Origin: an uncultured Granulosicoccaceae bacterium
GTDB lineage: Bacteria > Pseudomonadota > Gammaproteobacteria > Granulosicoccales > Granulosicoccaceae
Assembly (NCBI GenBank): GCA_938007995.1
Contig: CALLLW010000014.1
Location: 1-48,810, forward strand
Direction of reading: 5' to 3'
DNA: 48,810 bases
The notes beneath the pieces are model-generated. The model saw only the letters and a program-made list of their open reading frames with translations, was not told where the DNA came from and searched no databases. Shown here piece after piece: positions 1 to 9,689 of this stretch. Numbering within the stretch: the stretch's first letter is position 1; the number at the start of each line of letters is the position of its first letter. The translations under genes and the position numbers were made by a program.

Positions 1-136
1 TTTTGGCCGGCTGTGCCGGCCATTCTGGAAATCACCAAAAAGTGATCATTTATTTCCAGAATGGGTGATCAAATTATTCCAGAATCACTGATCATTTAAT
101 TCCAGAATCGGTGATCACTTTGCGCCAGAATACGCA
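1..136. mobile_element. Right or left end of an IS21-type insertion sequence (partial)
   Basis: Four tandem 23-bp units starting near 41, 63, 86 and 109 each pair a TGATCA core with a CCAGAAT core, and the run ends in TACGCA at 131-136. Multiple sub-terminal direct repeats of this kind, with a terminal CA, are typical of IS21-family ends, which usually hold several transposase-binding repeats. A GC-rich hairpin (5-11 with 15-21) lies just inside. The transposase and helper genes (istA/istB type) would lie to the left of the window and are not seen, so the family assignment is an inference from repeat architecture. Confidence 0.55.
41..131. repeat. Four tandem 23-bp repeats
   Basis: Units occupy about 41-62, 63-85, 86-108 and 109-131. 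All share TGATCA near the start and CCAGAAT at the end, with a variable 6-7 base spacer. The 23-bp period puts successive cores about two helical turns apart, as expected for a cooperative protein-binding array such as transposase sites. Confidence 0.8.
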
Positions 137-896
137 GCAAAGACAGGTTCCGATTCAAATTGGAGATACGATATTACTGCTGGACAATTCGTCAGATCTT
201 AATCCTTCACCGGCGCTTCGGGTGTTGGAAAGGTTTAACGGGTATTTGATCAATCGTGGACGTGCTCAAGCTGAACGTATCATTGTTGGGGTTTTGAACC
301 GCGCCCAACGGATATGTCCTGCCCGGCATACCATTCATGCGAATAAGGTAGTGAGAGAAGAATCTTCTCGAGGCAATTTTGTGTACAGTTTCGTTGACAG
401 TTTTGGCAGGCCTGTTGGTTCTACAGTGATGTATGACCGTGGACAGTTTGCTAGTAGGGGCGCTGATTGGGATTTTTGCCGTTCGCGAGTTGGGAATTTT
501 GCTACAGGCATTGGTGCTTCAGATGGAGGACATTTAGTGCCAAGTAGGCTCGACGGAAATACATTTAGGACAAACTTAGTTCCGCAAAATAGGCGGATGA
601 ACCAGACAATGTGGAATCACGATGTGGAAGCAAAGTCAGCTGAATGCGTGGCGGCAAACAATGGCCTAGGACATCGAGTTATTTATTCGGTCTATGCTTA
701 CTACCGGGACAGTAATGGGGTTACGCCGCACACTATGCTGGCTAGTACGCTATGGCATAATGCAGATCGGAGGCGCAACTTTGTTTCCTTCGGAATGCCG
801 AATGTCGATCCTAGGCAGCGTTCAGAATCTTTTGCGAAGGCCACTTTGTACAAAACTCTGATCGATAACTTTTGCCTTGCCCAACTCCTCCCGTAG
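111..896 (+). pseudogene. C-terminal remnant of a nuclease toxin (DNA/RNA non-specific endonuclease, Endonuclease_NS_2-like)
   Basis: The open frame reads 261 aa from a GTG at 111, but its first nine codons lie in the insertion-sequence repeats, so the start is probably accidental and the native gene was longer. Residues 139-149 (GGHLVPSRLDG), 155-160 (NLVPQN) and N164 match the His-centred beta-beta-alpha-metal motif of Endonuclease_NS_2 toxins, with H141 the likely general base and N164 a likely metal ligand. This family commonly forms the C-terminal warhead of polymorphic toxins. No trafficking domain or signal remains. The next gene encodes a SUKH-type immunity protein, which supports the toxin reading. 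Residues 20-120 have no recognised domain. Whether the remnant is still translated is unknown. Confidence 0.6.
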
Positions 897-913
897 TTAG
901 TAGTTATTTGTAA

Positions 914-956
914 CGTATTAAGAGCAAGGTTGTTTTACATCCTTGCTCTTAATACG
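914..956. repeat. Perfect 16-bp inverted repeat between toxin and immunity genes
   Basis: Positions 914-929 and 941-956 are exact reverse complements around an 11-base loop. No T-run follows on either strand, so it is not a classical intrinsic terminator. It sits 18 bases after the toxin stop and 17 bases before the immunity ATG. It could be an mRNA stabiliser, an attenuator that uncouples the two genes, or an operator. Confidence 0.75.
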
Positions 957-973
957 CGAGGCATTGCACTAAC

Positions 974-1630
974 ATGTTTAGTAATATAAAAAAATGTTTG
1001 AGTGGTCTTGACAAAAGAATAGTGGAGTCCATGAGTTCTGGCTGTGACTCTAGGCAATTTTATTTGTTGGAGGAGTTAGTAGGTGATTTTTTGCCTCAGG
1101 ATTACAAAAATATGTATCTTGAGTTTAACGGTAATAGCCGACAGCCGGGAGATTTGTCACTATTAAATTTCGCATATGGAATGTGCTTTTATTCGATCAA
1201 AGAATGCATGGAGGATTTGACTAGTCAGATGTCAGTGGCCGCGCCTGTTTACCCTTTGAAGCACGCATCGGAGGAGATAAATAAAGCATGTACGTTTGAC
1301 TCTAGCCGAATTCCACTAGCTCATGACTATGGTTCGTCATTCATTTGTGTAGATTTGTCGCCATCTAAAGTCGGAGAGATCGGTCAAGTTATTTTTGTAT
1401 ACTATGAATACTCAATATCGTTCTTTATAGCGGCCTCATTAACAGCTATGCTGGAAGATTTTATCGAAGACCTAACTGCTGGAAAGTATTCTTTAGACGA
1501 ATATGCTTTGAGTGAGAACGAATTTTGGCTGAAGCCGGACTCATCAATCAGCCTTAAAAACTGGATCGATCCAAATAATAGATGGCGAAAGAAGTATCCT
1601 GATTTTTGTGAATTAGCTCCTTATCTTTAG
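974..1630 (+). CDS. SUKH (SMI1/KNR4) family immunity protein
   Basis: A 218-aa cytoplasmic protein without a signal peptide. The layout fits the SMI1/KNR4 (SUKH) fold: an early L-P-x-D-Y-K segment (residues 40-45) followed by the F-N-G turn (51-53), and a central I-P-L-A-H-D-Y-G segment (113-120) leading into I-C-V-D-L (124-128). SUKH proteins are the commonest immunity proteins for nuclease-type polymorphic toxins, and this gene follows directly after a nuclease toxin remnant. It is therefore inferred to bind and neutralise that toxin. The gene is visibly more A+T-rich than the core genes further right, as usual for transferred toxin-immunity cassettes. ATG at 974 has no strong Shine-Dalgarno, so translation may depend on the upstream gene. 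Specific partner pairing is inference. Confidence 0.6.
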   Translation: MFSNIKKCLSGLDKRIVESMSSGCDSRQFYLLEELVGDFLPQDYKNMYLEFNGNSRQPGDLSLLNFAYGMCFYSIKECMEDLTSQMSVAAPVYPLKHASEEINKACTFDSSRIPLAHDYGSSFICVDLSPSKVGEIGQVIFVYYEYSISFFIAASLTAMLEDFIEDLTAGKYSLDEYALSENEFWLKPDSSISLKNWIDPNNRWRKKYPDFCELAPYL

Positions 1631-1820
1631 AACGGAGCGTGAGGTTGGCTTGTCTTTCTCTAAGAAACCCCGTTTGTGACTTTCTCTCTCTTGGGTGCAT
1701 ATGCAAGCATAGTGCGATTCGGCTTTCTTGTATCGTGAATTGCACTGAAGTTAAGGTAGCTTTCGCTTGTCCTAGAGCGCTAATTCATGTGATGAAACGT
1801 CGTGTGGTGAACTGGGTTTG

Positions 1821-3206
<1,386 letters not shown>

Positions 3207-3311
3207 ACGCTTTCCACGAGAGAGAAAGACTACATTATAGAATCACTGGCGATTTCTTACAGTGAATACTTGCATCTGAACTAACGGGCAGGGGTTGGTA
3301 CCGGACTGTGT

Positions 3312-4238
3312 TCAGGCAGCTCTGTCTGCATTGTTGTGCTGAGTCTGTATAAATGCAGTCAGCTGTGCCGCAGACAGTGGTTCGGAAAAGTAGTAGCCCT
3401 GACCGAACTTACAGTTCATTGCCTGTAACTGCATCATTTGCGCTTTGCTTTCAATGCCTTCTGCGCAAACCGATACCTCGAGACGGGTAGCCAGATCTAT
3501 CATCGATTGAACAATAGTCTGAGATCTCGCATCGATCGCAATCTGCTGGGTTATTTCTTTATCTATTTTTAATGTATCAATCGGGCAGCGGGTCAGTAGT
3601 GTCAATGATGAGTGACCGGCACCGAAATCATCCATTGCTATCTTGATGCCTCTTTGCTTTAGCTCAAGAATGTTATTTTCAACAACTTCGATATTATCTA
3701 TTGCAGATGTTTCAGTAATTTCTATCTCGATTTTTTTCAGCAAATGCAGGTTAGTAAGCGTGTCAGTGTAAGCCAGTCTGGCAATCTCGGCAGTTGATTC
3801 GATAGTTACGCGCTGTAGCTTTTCGATAAATGTATTGAACCAGTATGCCAGTTCGGTCATCTCATTCGATCCGCTCAGAGAAAGTCTGACATCCATGTCT
3901 ATGGCGCTGTCAAGGTTTTGCCGGAACTCACCAGCCAGAACCATAGTATGGTCAAGCAGTTTGGAGTTTGAAGTTGCAAACGCCTGTTCAATCCTGCTGT
4001 CGATATGCTCAAGGCCGTGATGCGCCCCGCGCAGTTTCTCTTGAGCCGGGTAGCGGTTATCGCGAATATCCTTTAACAGATCTGCGCGATCATTTGATTC
4101 TGCCAGGGTGACAGCCAGATATATCATAAAACCCAGCGTGCCAATCGATGCGTTTGACATAGTCTGCCAGCGCAAAGAACCTCTGCGTGTGTACCGGGTT
4201 ACAGATGTGGGAATCTTGTTGTCAGTGTTTGATGACAC
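3312..4238 (-). pseudogene. Degenerate GGDEF/EAL signalling protein with two internal in-frame deletions
   Basis: The open 308-aa frame keeps an N-terminal membrane helix (about residues 29-46), a coiled sensor region (47-112), only the second half of a HAMP domain (about 121-142), the first residues of a GGDEF domain (YTDTLTNL, 157-164), and then directly the second half of an EAL domain (from about 167). The EAL half retains EITE (173-176), DDFGAGHSSL (203-212), LKIDK (223-227) and AEGIE (259-263). The second membrane helix, first HAMP helix, GGDEF core with its active loop, and the EAL motif with its partner Asn are missing. Both joins keep frame. Without the EAL glutamate and the Asn, phosphodiesterase activity is unlikely; it might be a residual c-di-GMP-binding or dead protein. 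The start is a GTG with poor Shine-Dalgarno. Confidence 0.7.
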
Positions 4239-4611
4239 GGGACTGCTTGGAGATTGAACCCGTTTTGTTTATGAGTTTTACTGATTCAAGCCGCACTACT
4301 GCGTTCGCCTGAAACTGGCGCGGCGCGGCAAGACCGGTATGGGCAGTTTTGGAAAAGCCTGAAAACCAATTGGAATGAATATGGAGTGTCCGGTTAACAG
4401 GAGTCCTGGGATGTCGGCATTTTGCGACTTTGTTGATGTGGAAAAAATTGCCCGATGAATGATTTATGTGAACTCTGCAACTTTCATAAAATTTAACAAT
4501 TTAGCTGACATGACTCCTTGGAATGTAGAGAAATGACTGCCGCCAATATCTCAATTTTTCCGCTATTCGACCGACAAGTAATAAGTGATAATCTGCTTGC
4601 TGGAGTACTGA
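4239..4611. other. Divergent intergenic region between two c-di-GMP genes
   Basis: About 370 bases separate the start of the degenerate EAL gene (minus) from the diguanylate cyclase start (plus), so it must hold both promoters. It contains an A+T-rich stretch around 4440-4500. No convincing -35/-10 pair, riboswitch or operator could be recognised. Confidence 0.4.
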
Positions 4612-6615
4612 ATGTCAGTTTCAAATGAGGCTGAAGAGGATTTTGAATTCGAAGATTCAACCTTCGAATTGAATAGTCCTGCCGTTGCCAACGACGAACT
4701 GATAGAAGAGAGTGAACCTGCCCGGCCATCGGTCAGAGGTCAGGCGCCGATGCGGGTGGAAGATGAACTCGAATACTATCGTAAGAAAGCCATTCATCAG
4801 GATATTCTGATATTCGAGATGCGAGCCTTGCTTCAGTCCGGTAAAGGTTTTGGTGACATTCTTAATTTGAAGGAGCTATTAAGCAACTTCATGGGAGTGG
4901 TTCGAGAAAAGTATGGTGCGGTTAACAGCGCGGTATTGTTGCGCGACGATCTTGATCCGGGATTAAAGTACTACCGGGTCCAGGCTTACTCGGGTCTTGA
5001 TGGTGAGTATCTTTTGAAAGACTCATCTACCGAGTCTTTGTACATGTTTAAGTTTATTCAGGATGACGGGTTGCTGTGGCAGATTATACGCCAGGGCAAC
5101 GTGTTTAGTGTGCGTGACTTACAACGCGATCCTAGATTTGATACCGCATGGCGCAAGTGGCATCTGGGTATTCTTGGCTCTGACCTGTGGTGTCCGTTGA
5201 TCAAGAATGGCGAAGTGCTGGGCGTTCTGACTCTGGGTGAAAAGCACGATGGTACTCAGGTCAGTGAGGATGAATATCCTTTTTTACAGGAGCTCGCGTC
5301 GATTGCTACCACCAATATTGATTCAACTTTAAAATATGAGAAGAATCAACGCATATTGAAAAATATTCAGACTCTGTATGACGTCAACCAGCAGCTAGCG
5401 CATGTCAATGATTTCAAACGTTTGTGTGTGGAGACACTGGCTACCGCTGTCGACTCAGTCAGTGCTCAAAAAGGCAATTTGATGTTGCTCAACAAACAGA
5501 CCGGTGAACTCGAAATCAAGGTGGTCTGGGGCAACATACCGCGACACGTAAGAGACGATATCAACAGCGGTATCCGGCAAACCAAAACCTTCAGCCTTGG
5601 CGAGGGCATTGCCGGTCAGTGTGCTGTTGAACGCAGACCGATCAGACGCAACGACAGAAAATACATAGAGCAGGTTGGCATGAACGTGGTTTATTGTATT
5701 TGCTGTGTACCGTTAATGCGTGGTGATCAGGTTGAAGGGGTTATCGCATTAACCAATAAAGTTCGAACCAACGCAGATGGTAAGCGGGTTCTTGATGAGA
5801 TTGGCCGATTCACCGAGGAGGATGTAAGTCTGTGCCAGGGGCTTGCTGATCAGGCTGCTGTGAATCTGCATAAAGCCCGTTTATATAATAAATCAATAAC
5901 CGATGAGATGACGGGGCTCTATAACACCCGACACTTTGAAGACAATCTCGTTTCTATGCTTGATCACGCAACGCATAATGGCAGGTCAATGTGCCTTGCA
6001 GTTTCCGATATCGATCACTTTAAAAAGTTTAATGATACCCATGGACACAAAGCCGGCGATGCAGTTTTGCAGAAGGTCGCTCTTGTAATGCAGAGCTGCA
6101 GACGGCCGGGCACTGGCGATATGGTGTTTCGCTACGGTGGTGAAGAATTCTGTATGTTACTACCGGACACCGAGCCCGAAGAAGCAGCTGAATTGATGGA
6201 GCAATACCGGCAGCGAATCGAATCACATGTGGTTGTTCACGATGGAAAAGAAATGTCTGTCACAGTATCGGTTGGTGTATGCAGCGCTCCCAAAGATACA
6301 CGTGATGAGAAAAAGTTGTTCGAGCTGGCCGACGAGTGCCTCTATGTTGCCAAGAAGAACGGTCGCAACCAGGTCAACACATATTATCAGGGGCTAAAGC
6401 TCAGCTACGGTGAAAAAGTTGACCTGACTTTGCTCAAGCAGGTGATTCAGCCTGATGAAGTTAAGGCCGATGAAGATAAGTCTCTGGAAGACAAGGCCGA
6501 TAAGGGTAAGGCAGATGAAGAAAAGACGAGGCCGGATCAGAAGACCCAATCTGTTGTTGCTGAAGCAGGTAAAACAAAAGCGGCCAAAGGTACGAAAAAG
6601 AAAACTGCCCGGTAA
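4612..6615 (+). CDS. GAF-GAF-GGDEF diguanylate cyclase
   Basis: A 667-aa soluble protein that should make c-di-GMP from two GTP. An acidic N-terminus (1-45) is followed by a short helical segment, a first GAF domain (about 80-240), a second GAF domain (about 255-420) and a GGDEF domain (about 425-595). The domain opens with DEMTGLYNTRHFE and carries the intact active loop GGEEF at 509-513. The usual inhibitory I-site RxxD upstream of the loop is not present: a Gly sits where the Arg is expected, three residues before the Asp, although an Arg occurs slightly further upstream. This suggests weak product inhibition. The tail after 600 is a Lys/Asp/Glu-rich low-complexity run. The ATG at 4612 follows a GGAG Shine-Dalgarno. 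The gene is transcribed away from the degenerate EAL gene and ends in its own terminator. Confidence 0.88.
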   Translation: MSVSNEAEEDFEFEDSTFELNSPAVANDELIEESEPARPSVRGQAPMRVEDELEYYRKKAIHQDILIFEMRALLQSGKGFGDILNLKELLSNFMGVVREKYGAVNSAVLLRDDLDPGLKYYRVQAYSGLDGEYLLKDSSTESLYMFKFIQDDGLLWQIIRQGNVFSVRDLQRDPRFDTAWRKWHLGILGSDLWCPLIKNGEVLGVLTLGEKHDGTQVSEDEYPFLQELASIATTNIDSTLKYEKNQRILKNIQTLYDVNQQLAHVNDFKRLCVETLATAVDSVSAQKGNLMLLNKQTGELEIKVVWGNIPRHVRDDINSGIRQTKTFSLGEGIAGQCAVERRPIRRNDRKYIEQVGMNVVYCICCVPLMRGDQVEGVIALTNKVRTNADGKRVLDEIGRFTEEDVSLCQGLADQAAVNLHKARLYNKSITDEMTGLYNTRHFEDNLVSMLDHATHNGRSMCLAVSDIDHFKKFNDTHGHKAGDAVLQKVALVMQSCRRPGTGDMVFRYGGEEFCMLLPDTEPEEAAELMEQYRQRIESHVVVHDGKEMSVTVSVGVCSAPKDTRDEKKLFELADECLYVAKKNGRNQVNTYYQGLKLSYGEKVDLTLLKQVIQPDEVKADEDKSLEDKADKGKADEEKTRPDQKTQSVVAEAGKTKAAKGTKKKTAR

Positions 6616-6628
6616 GCCGGGCAGTTTT
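6601..6628. terminator. Intrinsic terminator overlapping the diguanylate cyclase stop
   Basis: A perfect 12-bp stem (6601-6612 with 6617-6628) has a TAAG loop that contains the stop codon. A-run and T-run flanks make it work in both directions, so it can also end the convergent secreted-protein gene. Confidence 0.85.
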
Positions 6629-6673
6629 GTACATCAGCAGTCAGCGGGTCCTGATGCTTTTCAGCAGGTTCCT

Positions 6674-7831
6674 CTATTGAACCCGACAAGATTGTGAGTT
6701 TTCCCAACCCCAGCCGTCACCGTCCGGATCGCTTACTGCAGAGGCACAGATTGCGGGTCCGCCCGAGGCAGTGCCGCCAGTGGTGCCGCTAGCACTATTG
6801 CCAGCATTGCCAGTTGCGCCAGCTACCACACAGCTGGCGTTTTGCTCCCAGCCGAAGCCATCGCCGTCCGGATCACTCGAAGCGCTTTGACAGACTGGCA
6901 GGCCAGTTGATGACGCGCTTTGGACCTGTACCGCTGGTGACGCAACAGACCCGGAATTTACCAGGCAGGTGGCGTTGTTTTCCCAACCATAGCCATCACC
7001 GTCAGGGTCTGATGAAGCACTGGAACATGCTGGAAAACCACCTGTGGCTGTAGCCGCCTGCTCAACAACAGGTGCAGGTGCAGGTGCTACAGGGGCTGGC
7101 TGTGGTTGTGGTGCTGGTTGCTGCACTGGTTGTGGCGCAGGTTGAGGTGCGATGTTGGTAGTGCCGGAGTTACAGGCAATCTGGTCATTGTTGTTGGGTC
7201 TGCAACTGTTGTTGCTGGTTTTCAACAGGATAAATTGATCGAACTCAAAGCCGTCTTCACGGGCTGAAAAGTTAATGGTGTTTGCACCGGCAAAAGCGAA
7301 GTCCAGAAAGATCGTTCTTTCCACGCCGCAGTGGTTGCTGTTGGTGCGTTGAGCACTGCTCCAGGTCCATTGGTTTTTGCCGCTGCACCATTGAATGCGT
7401 TCACCACTGGCGGGGTAACGTCCGTTCAAACCAACGTGAATGCCGTTGTCTTCAGTGCCGGTTGAGTAGGCTTTTACAAACACCAGGTATCGGCCGGATT
7501 CAGGGATGTTGACGTTATAGCTAATGGCAGGACCTGCGCCTGCGTTCGGCCAGAAGTTGCCATTGGTAACCAAACGATCGCCGTGGGTAACGCGTGTGTC
7601 TGGAAGTAGCTCAAGATAGGCTCTGCCGCTTGCGCTACCGGCGTGCGAGCCGTCTGGATCCGGGTTAACGTTAGGTGTGTTGTTGTTTGTTGTCAGTCGC
7701 CAGTCGGGATGTTTGGAAGCAAAATCCTCTGCTTCGACCTGCACTGCAACGAATTGTTGAGCATTAACGCTGCCAGCGGACAGCAGCAATGCTGCTATCA
7801 CACCGATGGTTGCCACGAGTATTCGGTTCAT
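6674..7831 (-). CDS. Secreted CBM-like protein with three DPDGDG/GWE repeats
   Basis: The frame is open further upstream, but an ATG at 7831 gives a clean signal peptide (residues 1-24, ending V-N-A before QQ), so a 385-aa precursor is preferred. Residues about 28-205 resemble a carbohydrate-binding beta-sandwich (CBM6/malectin-like): it begins VEAEDF, has SGRYLVFVKAYS in the middle and ends FEFDQFILLK. A Pro/Gln/Ala linker (228-258) follows. Three short modules at about 269-289, 314-334 and 362-382 each read Cys, x, SAxSDPDGDG, then xGWE and a final Cys. The DPDGDG part looks like a calcium-binding loop and the GWEN/C part recalls CBM10. No catalytic domain is present, so a surface or secreted polysaccharide-binding role is inferred. 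Confidence 0.7.
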   Translation of the reverse strand: MNRILVATIGVIAALLLSAGSVNAQQFVAVQVEAEDFASKHPDWRLTTNNNTPNVNPDPDGSHAGSASGRAYLELLPDTRVTHGDRLVTNGNFWPNAGAGPAISYNVNIPESGRYLVFVKAYSTGTEDNGIHVGLNGRYPASGERIQWCSGKNQWTWSSAQRTNSNHCGVERTIFLDFAFAGANTINFSAREDGFEFDQFILLKTSNNSCRPNNNDQIACNSGTTNIAPQPAPQPVQQPAPQPQPAPVAPAPAPVVEQAATATGGFPACSSASSDPDGDGYGWENNATCLVNSGSVASPAVQVQSASSTGLPVCQSASSDPDGDGFGWEQNASCVVAGATGNAGNSASGTTGGTASGGPAICASAVSDPDGDGWGWENSQSCRVQ

Positions 7832-8192
7832 CTTTTTGCCTGTGTTTTGTGAAGCCGTGATTGGCGGCAATCCGTTGCCGGATTCGCCGCCGGGAACTCG
7901 ATCTGCTGTAAGCCAGGTGAGATAAGTGATCGTGTTCGCATAACACGTCAAAAGCATCTACCGTTTCACGTGCAGACCGTTAGGGCGTCACATTCTGCAG
8001 TCAGTCAGGCAGCAGAGATGTGTGTCGGGTCACAATATTTTTGTGACGTTGGAAGCGTTGCCGTCCAGTAATTTTGCTGCAAACGAAGTGAAACAAATGG
8101 GCGCGATAGTGCGCACAAGTGTGGGTCCGCAGATGATTGCCGGGTGGTGGCAGGGTAGAGGACTTATCGGCAGCGGGAGCGCTTTCGACGCT
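7832..8192. other. Leader and upstream region of the secreted-protein gene
   Basis: About 360 bases without a supported gene. On the minus strand it holds the 5' leader of the secreted protein, including a GC-rich hairpin (7863-7873 with 7880-7891, one bulged base) about 30 bases before the ATG. A second small palindrome with arms GTCACAA and TTGTGAC lies at about 8028-8046. No clear promoter was recognised. Confidence 0.4.
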
Positions 8193-9104
8193 TTACAACC
8201 AGTCGCGATCTTTCAGAAAAACGTCGTAGAGTTCAGCCTCTGGCGAGCCTGGTTCCGGTGACCAGTTGTACTCCCAGCGGACTTTGGGGGGCAATGACAT
8301 CAGAATCGATTCGACTCTGCCGCCGGATTGCAAACCGAACAGCGTGCCTCGATCAAAGACCAGATTGAACTCTACATACCGCCCGCGACGGTATAGCTGA
8401 AACTGTTTTTCGCGATCACCGTAGGGTGTGTCTTTTCTGCGGGCAAGGATCGGCTCATAAGCTTTTAAAAAACTGTCTCCGACACTGCGGGTGAAAGCGA
8501 AGCTGTGCTCAAAGTCCTGCTCGTTGTAGTCATCAAAAAACAATCCACCGATGCCGCGCGGTTCCTGCCGGTGCTTTAAATAAAAATATTCATCACACCA
8601 CTTTTTATACTTGTTATAGTGGTCTTGACCAAATGGATCACAGGCAGCTTTTGCAGTCTTATGCCAGTCAATGCAGTCGTCCATGTTGGCGTAGTAGGGT
8701 GTTAAATCAAAACCGCCACCAAACCACCAGACCGGATCTTCGCCTTTTTTTTCAGCAATAAAAAAACGCACGTTGCAATGCGTGGTGGGTGCGTATGGAT
8801 TATGTGGGTGGAATACCAGTGAAACTCCCATGGCCTGAAAACCGCGTCCTGCCAGAGTCGGCCGGTTAGCGGTTGCCGAGGCGGGCAGCTGACTGCCAAA
8901 CACGTGCGAGAAGTTAACCCCTGCCTGTTCAAAAACGCTGCCACTGCGAAATACCCGACTTCTGCCGCCACCACCTTCGTCACGTTGCCAGGAGTCTTCA
9001 GTCAACTGTGCATCAGGATCATGCGCGGTTATTGATGCAGTGATGTTGTCCTGTAGTTCGGTCAGGTAGTTTATAACCCGGGGGATGTCTTCGGCAGTTT
9101 TCAT
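8193..9104 (-). CDS. hemF: Oxygen-dependent coproporphyrinogen III oxidase
   Basis: A 303-aa cytoplasmic enzyme of the aerobic heme pathway that oxidatively decarboxylates coproporphyrinogen III to protoporphyrinogen IX. Length and sequence match HemF throughout. Visible signatures are [13 protein letters not shown] (near 126-138), [11 protein letters not shown] and the C-terminal [13 protein letters not shown] followed by [10 protein letters not shown]. The ATG at 9104 lies one base beyond the tsaC stop, so the two are translationally coupled. hemF next to tsaC and dprA is a conserved gammaproteobacterial arrangement. It is probably the last gene of the topA-tsaC-hemF transcript. It implies aerobic growth. 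Confidence 0.95.
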   Translation of the reverse strand: MKTAEDIPRVINYLTELQDNITASITAHDPDAQLTEDSWQRDEGGGGRSRVFRSGSVFEQAGVNFSHVFGSQLPASATANRPTLAGRGFQAMGVSLVFHPHNPYAPTTHCNVRFFIAEKKGEDPVWWFGGGFDLTPYYANMDDCIDWHKTAKAACDPFGQDHYNKYKKWCDEYFYLKHRQEPRGIGGLFFDDYNEQDFEHSFAFTRSVGDSFLKAYEPILARRKDTPYGDREKQFQLYRRGRYVEFNLVFDRGTLFGLQSGGRVESILMSLPPKVRWEYNWSPEPGSPEAELYDVFLKDRDWL

Positions 9105-9105
9105 G

Positions 9106-9666
9106 TCATCGCAGCTGAGTGCCGGTTAAAGCATCAAAGATCGGTGTCGGGCCTTTCAGGTCGCCTACCGGGTAGTCAAGGATGTAGTCGAGCTGATCGC
9201 TGAAGATCTCCGCTACCTGATCTGCAGTTGTGCAGGCAAGCTGACCGCTCAAGTTTGCAGAGGTTGAGATAATCGCACTGTTGCATTCCTCACACAAGGC
9301 ACTGGCAGTTTTATGATCGGTTACTCGTGTGGCAATGGTGGGTTTGCCACCGGTTAGCACTACTGGTGCGTTTTCACTACAGGGAAGAATCCAGGTGACC
9401 GGCCCTGGCCATGCATCATCAAGCTTGCTCTTTATTTCTTCGCTCAAGCTGCCAATAAAAGGTGACAACTGTTTGCGGTGTGATGCAATCAGGATAAAAC
9501 CCTTCTCGATGTCACGACCTTTCAGGTGCAGAAGTTTGTCGATTGCAGCATCGTTATCCGGGTTGCAGCCAAGGCCGAATACACCTTCAGTAGGATAAGC
9601 GATGACACCACCTGCCGCGATGTGACGGCAGGCGGCGCTGATATCAACTCCGATGTTTGCGTTCAT
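9106..9666 (-). CDS. tsaC: Threonylcarbamoyl-AMP synthase
   Basis: A 186-aa single-domain YrdC/Sua5 protein. It makes threonylcarbamoyl-AMP from Thr, bicarbonate and ATP for t6A at position 37 of ANN-decoding tRNAs. The N-terminus [20 protein letters not shown] contains the family motif, KGR follows near 49-51, and STSANLSGQ near 135-143 is the second family signature. It is the short TsaC form without the C-terminal Sua5 domain. It lies 23 bases downstream of topA and one base before hemF, the expected gammaproteobacterial context. ATG at 9666. Confidence 0.94.
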   Translation of the reverse strand: MNANIGVDISAACRHIAAGGVIAYPTEGVFGLGCNPDNDAAIDKLLHLKGRDIEKGFILIASHRKQLSPFIGSLSEEIKSKLDDAWPGPVTWILPCSENAPVVLTGGKPTIATRVTDHKTASALCEECNSAIISTSANLSGQLACTTADQVAEIFSDQLDYILDYPVGDLKGPTPIFDALTGTQLR

Positions 9667-9689
9667 GGCAAGATCAGATGACGATCTGC

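Noticed and set aside
5..21. Hairpin at the left edge as an intrinsic terminator
   Set aside because: The stem is strong, but the T-run precedes it on the plus strand and an A-run follows on the minus strand, so neither direction has a U-tract after the stem.
895..975. Integron attC-like site around the palindrome between toxin and immunity genes
   Set aside because: The outer GTTAG and CTAAC elements are in the opposite arrangement to attC core sites (RYYYAAC left, GTTRRRY right).
7832..7957. Longer N-terminus for the secreted CBM-like protein
   Set aside because: The extension has no protein-like features and would bury the signal peptide; ATG at 7831 gives a standard secretion signal.
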